Shown piece by piece: positions 56,086-64,000 of a stretch of 64,000 nt of DNA. The stretch comes from Sitta carolinensis (taxonomy: Eukaryota; Chordata; Aves; Passeriformes; Sittidae). Location: positions 1,054,001-1,118,000 of the forward strand of contig JAVUNC010000005.1 in assembly GCA_032173965.1 (NCBI GenBank), read 5' to 3'. The notes below the pieces were generated by a model. That model saw only the letters and a list, made by a program, of their open reading frames with translations, did no database searches and was not told the DNA's origin. A program made the position numbers and the translations under genes. Within the stretch, counting starts at the first letter, position 1. Each line of letters starts with the position of its first letter.

Positions 56086-59000
56086 GCTCTCTGGGGCAGG
56101 AGGCCGAGTGGCAGAGTGAGATTTCTTAGGGAGTTTGAGTAATTAAGGAGTATCTCCAACACTGCTCAAGTGACTCTGTTCCTCTCCCACCTTCCTTCTA
56201 CCCACTTCCAGATCATTCCCTGACAGTTCAAGAAATTCCTGTGTTTTCCTCATTGTCAGCACTGGGTGCTGATTCAAGAGTTGAGCAGCTGCTAAAGTTT
56301 TCTGGAGTGTTTGCCCAGCTATTCACAGCACTCAGGTCCCAGAATGACTTGGGCCAACAGAGAAATTCAGGATTTTAATGGCCTGTCAGGTCCTGTGGTA
56401 GAACTGCACCAGCAGCAAATCCTGTCTGCTGTCCCATTCCACGGGCCCTGCTCGAGGGTACTGACATGCTGGAGGAGAAAAGCCTTTCCATGCTGAGAAT
56501 AATGAATGGCCTGAGCCAAAGTGTGGCCAGATGGTCCCAATCAGCAGTTGTTTATACCCAGACCTGGGAGAACAGGTCAGGCAAACCCCCTGACCCTAAT
56601 GCTGTCTGTAGAAAAATAATCAATTTACAAGGCCAGCCAGAGTGACCCGTGAGCCCTGTTTGTTGATCCAAGACATAACGGCTCAATAGCTTTAATTATT
56701 AAAAGCCAGAACAGACAACCATTGATCCTCCCACTTAGTGCCATCTCTGCAGCCTCAGGGCCAGGGATTTAGAGCAGGGGAATTTGCAGGGAAAGAGAGA
56801 GAACCAACTTTGAAAGGCTGATCCACTGGATCACCAACATTTTGGACCCTGATTTTGAAATCTGGCTCCCACCTGTCCGTCCATCCCAGCACCTCAGAGC
56901 AGTCAAGCGATGACCCTTCCCTGAGAACACAAGTTCCTGCTTTTCAGCTTAACAAGGCATTGAAAAAGTCATTTATAGAGTTGACCCAGATCATCTTTTC
57001 TCTCCAACAGTTCACAAGCAATCGGTGTAAGGGACATTAATCAAGTTGGCGCCAAGAGGTAATTGAAGACAGTAATTACTCAGTTTTTATAGAGCTGAAA
57101 TGTAATAAGGATTTTAAGAAAGTAATAAGTGAAGCTTTCTGCTGAGAGATCCCCTGGTGCACACAGTTTAGCCAAGGGCCCATCTTTTTGAAAATACATT
57201 TTCGTGTAGTTATTACATCACTGTCGTGCTGGGACATCTCTCCTGAGCTTTTGTAAATGTGATGGGCTTTGCTGAATCTGAATCCACCATCTCTGCATCC
57301 CGAATTTCCGTGGCAGATTGGCACCTCTAACGCAGCAATAAGGCAGGAAACAGCAAACAGATATTTTTGTGCTTTACCTTCTCCCAGCTCCTGCCTTCCC
57401 TGCTCCAGCCTGGGTGATTTCTGTCAGGTGCCCAATTTTTCGTTCTGCTTTGGAAGCCATGACAAAAAGGATCTGATGGAATTTCTCAAAGGCACATTCA
57501 GCTCGTGCAGCAGCTCTGAGGCTTTTCGTGGTCAGAAGTGGAGAAGTGGAGGCAAATTCTCCTGGCAGGCATTTCACCTGCTTAAATCACAAGATTCCAC
57601 AACAGAATGAAAAACTCAGATGAAACGGCAAATTTGCCTTCACTTAAACCTGATGAAAACTGACAAAAGCTCCTTGTTTATGCAGAATACCCTGAGTTCA
57701 GTGAGCTGCTGGCCCAGTCATTCCTGGATTCTGCTCAGTTTTGGGATCCATCCCACATTGCCTCTAGTGAAGGACTCCTGAGTCCCCTCCTTACCTGGTC
57801 CTGGATCTTTACAGCTCTGAAGGAACCTCAAACCTAAATTGATAAATTGCTCCATGCCCTGGTTTCCCACCTTCACTAACTTTCCTCTAAATTATCTCCT
57901 TAATTCTTCAAAAATGGAATTCCTACTTGCTGGGCACCTCTTCTGTCCAGACTTGTCCCTTGAGTTACTGATGGGGACTGTAAACTCTTCAAGGCAAGCA
58001 GCAAACACGCTTTAATTTGCATATTTGCAAATTGGTTTGCACGATGTGGTGGCACAAGCAGGTGCTGCTGGAATAAGAAGCCTCAGTCTTGGCTGAACAG
58101 GTTAATTAGGGAGAGGTGACAAAAAGCTGGGGGGATGTCCCAGGCCCACACACTCAACCTCAGAATTTCTACCACGTTTGGTATGAAGGCTTGACATGAC
58201 CCTGCTTCTTTCAAAATTATTTTAACAGAAGTTCCAGCTACATCTTCCTTCAAACTTTCTGGGCTGGGAGCACACATTCCATCACTCCAGCAGCTTGCTG
58301 CAAGAGGAAGCTCAGGCTGAAGAATTATTTGGGATATGTCTGGTTCTGGCTCTCCTCCAAGGGCAGACAGCTCATTACTAGCAAAGCACTTCTGTCCCAC
58401 AGGGTTTCGTGGCTTTCTGGCTCTGATCTTTGATGAAATTTCATTTCATGATAGGTCTATTCACAGTATCTCCTCCCTAGCAAGGACCACTCCCTCTGGA
58501 GGGAGAAATCTTCCACGCTCTTGCTGGGATGGGATCCACCTGGACTGCTTCTTAAATGGCTCAGCTTCAACCTCTTCCCTGCCTTGCAAAGTCCTCTGAA
58601 GCTCCAGGAAGAGGAAATCGGGGTTGAATCCATCACCCGTGGTTCCAGATGCATTTGCTGCATTGCACAACTCATCCCTGCATTCCCTTGTCGGTCTCAT
58701 TAGGTCTGTTTAAAATTTGGTAGGGGATTCTAGGACCTTCCAGTGACCTGTTGTGGCGTGTGCTGGAAATTTATTCAGGTCAATTAGACATCTGCCACAT
58801 TCAGCCTCCAAGGCCATGACATATGTTTGCTCAACAGGGTATGGCAACAAGGAGAAATTGAATTTGCATCCCGAGCCAGGTGCCACCACGGTGTATCAAT
58901 ATTGGTTTTTAATGAGATGTGCTGGCTTTCACAGGCAGCAAAAAGTGTAAATTTATGCTAAAGTGTCAACAAATGCCAGTCAAAGGAATCTCTGTGTGGT

Positions 59001-59164
59001 GCCTGAATGCAAAAGACACGGAGGGATGGGAGGAGTCATTTGGATCAGCTCGTGGACTCCAAGAATCAACTTGCATTTATTTGGCTGCTTTTGCCCAGGG
59101 TAAAATCCCCTTCCAGCTGAGGCACCTCAAAACCTGGGGGCTGTTTTGGGCCCCTCCTGATGAG

Positions 59165-59915
59165 AAAGGCACTGAGGGGCTGGAGCATGTCCAGGGAATG
59201 GAGCTGGGGAGGGGCTGGAGGGACTGGGGGAGCTGGGCAGGGGCTCAGCCTGGAGCACAGGGGGCTCAGGGGGGATCTGGGGCTCTGCCCGACTCCCTGA
59301 GCTGTTTGGGGTATCAATCAGTGCAGAGCCAGGAAAGCTGCTTGCCAGCACTGGGGAAAAGAGGGAAATCCCTTGGCAAGGCAGTGAGGGAATGCTGGTG
59401 CCTGCAGCTTCTCCTGAGGCAGGGCAGCCCAGGAATTGCAGCCCCTTGGCAGCTTTCAGCCTCTTGCCCGGCCTGGGGGGCTCAGTTTGGGGTTGGGAAT
59501 GGAGCTGGGCAGGGGCTGGAGCCCCAGGAGAGGCTGAGGGAGCTGGGCAGGGGCTCAGCCTGGAGCACAGGGGGCTCAGGGGGGCCCTGGGGGCTCTGCC
59601 CAACTCCTGAGAGGAGGGCACAGCCGGGGGGGATTGGGGCTCTGGGCACAGGGACAGGCACAGCAGGGCAGGGAACGGCCCCAGCCTGGGGCCAGGGCAG
59701 GTTTGGGTTGGATTTTTTAAAAAATTCCTTCCCAAAGGTTTGTCCAGCCCTGGCCCAGCAGCCCAGGGCAGGGGTGGAGTGCCCACCCCTGGAAGCATTC
59801 CAAAAAAAGGAGAAGTGGCACTTTGTGATGTGGTTTAGTGGGCATTCAATTGAAGGCTGGGCTTGATGATCTTGAAGCTCTTTTCCAGCCTTACTAATTA
59901 ATTCTGTGGTTCTTT
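59165..59915 (+). mobile_element. Composite CR1, inverted relative to 43.1 kb
   Basis: Same A-B-A' structure as 42880-43645 in the opposite orientation, with few differences over ~450 bp (about 59190-59630). It then continues to a full CR1 3' end (GGCTTGATGATCTTGAAGCT ... AATTCTGTGGTTCT), which the 43-kb copy replaces with a different tail. Confidence 0.85.
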
Positions 59916-60119
59916 GACTTTCCCAAGCCAAGGGATGGTTGCAGAGCCAGGAGGAGAATCCAGAGTTCCTGATGACACCAGACTGACAGGCACCCTCCCA
60001 TTTACTTCCAAGTGGAAAGTGAGTGCAAACACAAACACAGCCTGTAGCCAGGGATGTTAAAATGTAAAAATAAATAATGTATTAGTGCTGGTCCCTCAAA
60101 AACACATGGCCTGTTCACT

Positions 60120-60235
60120 CAAAGAACCCCAGAATATTTTGGGATGGAAGGGACCTGAAAGTTCATCTCATTCCAACCCCCTGCCGTGGGCAGGGACACC
60201 TTCCTCCAGACCGGCTGCTCAAATACTGAATTTTG
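60120..60235 (-). mobile_element. CR1 LINE 3' fragment
   Basis: AGAATATTTTGGGATGGAAG to CTTCCTCCAGACCGGCTGCT. Confidence 0.85.
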
Positions 60236-61204
60236 GACACTCAGGATACTGAGCAGAGGCCACCGATTGATTTGAATATTTCCTTTATTTCTAATTCCTT
60301 TGGTCTAAAATGTAACTTCTTCTGCAGTTTAGCTGAGTAGCTGTTCTCTGCCAGTTGTCCCAAATGGAGAGTATTGTACACATTTTCCATAATTAGCTAA
60401 TTTAACCAGCTAATTTAACATCAATAGCAAATCTGTGAGTTGAGCACCAGCAAATGAACTCATTAAAGAGAAAAGGACTAGTGCTCTCTCCTTCCTTGTT
60501 CTTTTTTTGTTCCCTCTAGTTTTGCACTTTTAGCAAGATGCTCTGGGGAAATCAGGATTTCAGGGAAATTTGGATGATCAAATAAATAGGGTTTTATTGA
60601 TGAATTAAAAAGGATGCATCAGAATGTCAAAAAGCTTTTCCAGGGAGATGCCAGCATTGTCTGCCCCGTTTAGGAGGGACCCAAGGCTAGAGAACCCCAC
60701 ATGGGCTTTTTTTTTTTTTTAAATTTATTCTTCTCAGTCTCCTCAAGTGCTGCACCCTCAGAGTAACCTCTCCAGCCCTGGGACTTGCTGTGAACACTGA
60801 TTATTTCAGAGAGAAATCTGAGGGCTTTAGGACACATTACTGTGACTTTCCCATTAGTGTGGCTCAGGACACAGGGATTTAATTGCCTGCTCACCCAAAG
60901 GCCTCAGACACTGCAGCTGGAGCAGGTGACATCCAGAGGTCTCTTCCCACCTCAGTCACTCTGTTTCCTTCTTTTCTGCTGGTGTCTGTTTGTAAAATTC
61001 AGGTGATAACACAAGGCATGAGTGTGCACAGGTAAAATATTGCAATACTCGAGCAGCCCAGCCACAGGATGTGAAGATTCTGTTTTCTCCAGCCACCTGT
61101 GGACACCTCAGTGTTATCTCCAGGTACCAGCTCGCTGCTGCCCTGTGCCTGGACACACTCTGCAGCTGTGCTCAGCTGAGTTTCTCCTGAGGGTCCAGAA
61201 AAGT

Positions 61205-61336
61205 GCCTTGGGTGAGAAAAAGTTGTGGGAGGTTTAGGGATCAGGAGAAGTTTAGGATGGATATTGGAAAAAAAATTCTTCACCAAAGGGTGATCAACTG
61301 GCTGCCCCCAGCAGTGGTGGAGCCAACCAGAGAATC
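61205..61336 (+). mobile_element. CR1 LINE, 5' half of a split copy
   Basis: GTTTAGGATGGATATTGGAA to CCCAGCAGTGGTGGAGCCAA. The sequence that should follow in CR1 appears at 61835, after an inserted CR1. Confidence 0.8.
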
Positions 61337-61805
61337 AGGATCATGGAATGGTTGGGGTTGGAAGGGACCTTGGAGCTCATTTCATCCCAACCCCTGGCCA
61401 TGGCAGGGACACCTCCCACCATCCCAGGGTGCTCCAAGCTCTGTCCAGCCTGGCCTGGGGCACTGCCAGGATCCAGGGAATCCTGCTGCTCTGGGGACTC
61501 TCTGCCAGGGCCTCCCCACCTTCACAGACAGGAATTATTTCCTAATACCCAATCTAAACCTCCTCTCTTTCTCTTTGAAGCCATCCCCCCAGCCCTGTCT
61601 CTCTTTTTAAACACTTCTCCTCCATCTTGTTGCCTCCTTCAGGCCCTGCGAGGCCACAATGACCCCAAAGCTTCTCTTCCCCAGGCTGAACAATCCCAGC
61701 TCTCCCAGCCTTTCCTCCCAGCAGAGCTGCTCCATCCCTCTGATCATCCTGGTGCCTCCTCTCCAACATCTCGAGGTGTTCTGTGCTGGACCCAGCTCTG
61801 CCTCA
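61337..61805 (-). mobile_element. CR1 LINE inserted into an older CR1
   Basis: ATCATGGAATGGTTGGGGTT through CCAGGCTGAACAATCCCAGC to CGAGGTGTTCTGTGCTGGAC, an almost 470-bp reverse-strand CR1 3' end. Confidence 0.88.
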
Positions 61806-61834
61806 CCTGAGCAGGCAGAGGGATGCCACTGGAA

Positions 61835-61960
61835 GGGTGCAAAAGACACATGGATGTGGCACTTGGAGCCATGGATTAGGGATGGGCATGGCAGTGCTGG
61901 GGAATGGTTGGATTCATTGATCTCAGGGGGGTTTTCCAACCTCAGAGATTCCATGATGGC
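61835..61960 (+). mobile_element. CR1 LINE, 3' half of the split copy
   Basis: GGGTGCAAAAGACACATGGA, GGCACTTGGAGCCATGG to TTTCCAACCTCAGAGATTCC, continuing the CR1 broken at 61336. Confidence 0.8.
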
Positions 61961-62229
61961 AGGAGGAGATGTAAGACAGGGAGGTTGGCAGGACAGGGCA
62001 CAGAGTTCACAGCTTCCAGAAAAACTGTTCAAGGAATTGTTCCAGGAACAACTGGATGTGCTGTGGTGTGGCTGACAAGGTGGGGATCAAAGGTTGTGCT
62101 GGAACCCACAGGGGATTCCAGGCTTTCTGTGCTGGCAGGGAATGATCCACAGAGACACACTGCCTTTGACCTGAGGGCATGGAAAAGGCTCCAAAACTGA
62201 GTAATGATTTGGAGACTAGTTTGGACACC

Positions 62230-62400
62230 TGAGAGTGTGAGTGTGGAGGTGAGGAGAAGTGTGTTAGAGCACAGGGAGAGAGATTTAGAGTTTAAGGTGG
62301 TTGGTTATAATAATATATATGTGACAAGATGGAGGGTTTAGGGCAGAGTTCTCTTCTTCTTCTTTCCCTCAGGATTTCTCCAAGCTGAACAACCTGAGTG
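62230..62400 (+). mobile_element. LTR-F fragment 1 (tentative family)
   Basis: TGAGAGTGTGAGTGTGGAGG through AATATATATGTGACAAGATG and GAGGGTTTAGGGCAGAGTTC. Closely matches the first part of the copy at 62792. Confidence 0.55.
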
Positions 62401-62791
62401 ACCTCAGCCACTCCTGAAAAGGGCAGGAAAGCAAACTGCCTGATTCCCATCCCTCTGCCACCCAAACCACCTGAACCTGGTAATTCAACCCCAAATGAGG
62501 AGTGTGAAGTGAGCACATCCCTACCCAAACCCAGCTTCATCTGCCAGCAAACCACTGCTGACTAAAAGCCAGGGTAAGGGAAGCCCAGGGGATTGCTTTG
62601 TCTCGAGCAGCCTGGTGTCACAAAACACATTTTAATGCCTGGCATCACCTGCAGAGTGTCAAGTCCAAGTGTTGGAAATCCAGAAGTTGAATTCCCTTTT
62701 GAATTTTAGAATGTGTTGAGTCACAGTGAGGTAGAAATAAATGTTTAGGCTTTCTAAGTGTTTTTGAGGAAAAGCAGCATGTCAGCTGCCC

Positions 62792-63205
62792 TGAGAGTGT
62801 GAGGGTGGAGCTGAACAGAAGTGTGTTATATCACAGGGAGAGAGATTTGGAATGTAAGGTGATGGGTTAAAATAATATATATGTGACAAGATGGAGGGTT
62901 TAGGGCAGAGTCCTCTTCCTCTTCTCCTTCACAATCTGGGTGATTTTGTGGGATTGGTTTGAAAGATCTGCAGTGCAGGACATGGGTGGCTGGTTACTGG
63001 GTTAAAAGTTAAAATAAATGTGTTGGCATCTCATAATTGGGTACTTTAGGCTTAAAAAGACCTTGAAACTTCACTCTGGGCTCCATTTTTGCCTTGTTAC
63101 CTTAGCATGCAGAAGCACTCATGGTCTGTGAGGCTGGAACTGAGATAAGAAATAACAAACATCCGAGTCCCAACAAGAATTCTGCCTCTCGTGCTTTTAA
63201 TCCTG
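62792..63205 (+). mobile_element. LTR-F fragment 2 (tentative family)
   Basis: TGAGAGTGTGAGGGTGGAGC to about CTGCCTCTCGTGCT. It shares ~130 bp with the copy at 62230, then has a longer tail (TAAAAAGACC, TAGCATGCAGAAGC) that looks like an LTR R/U5. Boundaries are unproven. Confidence 0.5.
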
Positions 63206-63229
63206 ACCCTGAGAAGAACCAGGTAAAGC

Positions 63230-63295
63230 CAAGGGGTTCTCCACAGGTTGGAGATCTTGGAGGTCTTTTCCCCCTTCAGTGATCCCATGATTCAC
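63230..63295 (+). mobile_element. CR1 LINE 3' terminus
   Basis: GATCTTGGAGGTCTTTTCCC then CAGTGATCCCATGATTC: only the last ~65 bp. Confidence 0.7.
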
Positions 63296-64000
63296 CCAGA
63301 GGGATGCAGCCCTGGAAGTGATGCCAGCCCTGCCCCTCTCAAAACTCAACTCCCACCCTGTTCCTTCAGCTGCAGCTTCCACTCTTGCCTTGGAGACACT
63401 GGAGCATCCTTGCCCAACTTGGAAGCCCCATTAATCCTCCCTTCAGAGTGTGTGTGTGTGTGTATGAATAATAGATTTTCCGTGCTAAAACTATCAAAGC
63501 TCCTGCAGCAGCTGCTCGGCTCCCTTGGGCAAATATCCTGGGAGGGAGCTGCAGCAGCAGAGCAGATTTGCATGTTTGATGCATTGCTGTGTCTCAGTTT
63601 CAGAGCAGACAATCTGTTGGCTCTCAGCTCCTTGCACACCTCTTGAAGCCAAGGTGCTGGACTGCAGCACAGTAGAAAGTGTGGATTTTTAATTTTTTTT
63701 TTCTTTTTTTTTTGAGACACGGAGAAATTTCTCCCTCCCAGGAGTGCAATTTAGATCTTGATTAATCTAAAAGTTTTGGGGCTTTTACGCTGAGGGGTAC
63801 AAGGGGATTTTTTTAAGGAGTGTGGGTAAGAGTAAAGAGGAAAGGAAGGCGTGTGTGGAATCTCTTTCATCCTGGAAAATCAGCTATGCTGAAGGCAAAT
63901 GCTGTGCCTCAGTGGAGCAAAGACAATTTCAGGTAATTAATGTTCTTCCTTTACCAGCACTGGGAAAATCAGGGACTTTAGTGGGAGATTTATACAACTC

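Larger units (their letters stand above)
44464..64000. other. Upstream intergenic region
   Basis: No coding exon was recognised in 19.5 kb upstream of the EXOC4 promoter. It contains an LTR-C fragment (45.1-45.7 kb), CR1 copies at 50.2-51.1, 52.8, 59.2, 60.1, 61.2-62.0 and 63.2 kb, a (GGGAAT)n array at 55.6-56.1 kb and paired LTR-F fragments at 62.2-63.2 kb. Stretches 45.8-50.1, 53.2-55.6 and 56.1-59.1 kb look unique. No CHCHD3-like exon was seen. Confidence 0.6.

Noticed and set aside
55593..56162. 189-codon ORF of Pro/Ile/Ser/His repeats
   Set aside because: Translation of the (GGGAAT)n array.
58919..59931. 315-codon plus-strand ORF and overlapping minus ORFs
   Set aside because: Mostly composite CR1 sequence of low-complexity codon content; no domain recognised.
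44464..64000. Search for the upstream neighbour CHCHD3
   Set aside because: No ORF resembles its start or CHCH domain; its promoter presumably lies beyond the window.

Overview
This is vertebrate nuclear DNA and almost certainly from a bird. It has widely spaced, GC-rich coding exons with canonical splice sites in an AT-rich background, more than twenty CR1-type LINE 3' ends, and many small solo LTRs of class II (ERVK-like) endogenous retroviruses. The abundance and apparent youth of the LTRs suggest a songbird, but the species cannot be fixed from the sequence.

The only protein-coding gene I can support is the 5' part of EXOC4 (exocyst subunit Sec8), on the minus strand. Four coding exons join in frame with intact splice sites: exon 1 at 44263-44178 (start codon), exon 2 at 23932-23743, exon 3 at 17306-17112 and exon 4 at 2800-2616. 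They encode 218 residues plus two bases of the next codon, roughly the first 22% of the ~974-residue protein. The rest of the gene lies beyond position 1. The CpG-rich promoter (about 44060-44460) holds a TISU/YY1 element across the start codon, a duplicated CCAAT+GC-box module and a ZNF143-type motif.

Layout: 1-2615 is intron 4 and holds an LTR, a second LTR family and a 95-bp satellite built from LTR sequence. 2801-17111 is intron 3, with tandem duplications, CR1 pieces, a minisatellite and an ~0.78-kb polypyrimidine repeat abutting the exon 3 donor. 17307-23742 is intron 2, with a composite CR1 and an LTR cluster. 23933-44177 is intron 1, with LTRs, CR1 elements and a segmental tandem duplication. 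44291-64000 is upstream intergenic DNA with CR1s, an LTR, a (GGGAAT)n array and some unique stretches that may be conserved non-coding DNA. No exon of the expected upstream neighbour (CHCHD3 in mammals) was recognised.

The most striking pattern is how closely repeats crowd the EXOC4 exons. Exon 2 lies 100 bp from one LTR and 60 bp from another. Exon 4's acceptor keeps 62 bp of intron before an LTR. Exon 3's donor is followed within 5 bp by the pyrimidine repeat. Several LTR insertions carry readable 6-bp target-site duplications, including a clean nested LTR-in-LTR case. Two composite CR1 structures occur twice each: one pair is about 99% identical and 10.8 kb apart, the other is inverted and flanks the promoter. 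Family names LTR-A to LTR-F are my own labels for groups found by comparing sequence within this window.
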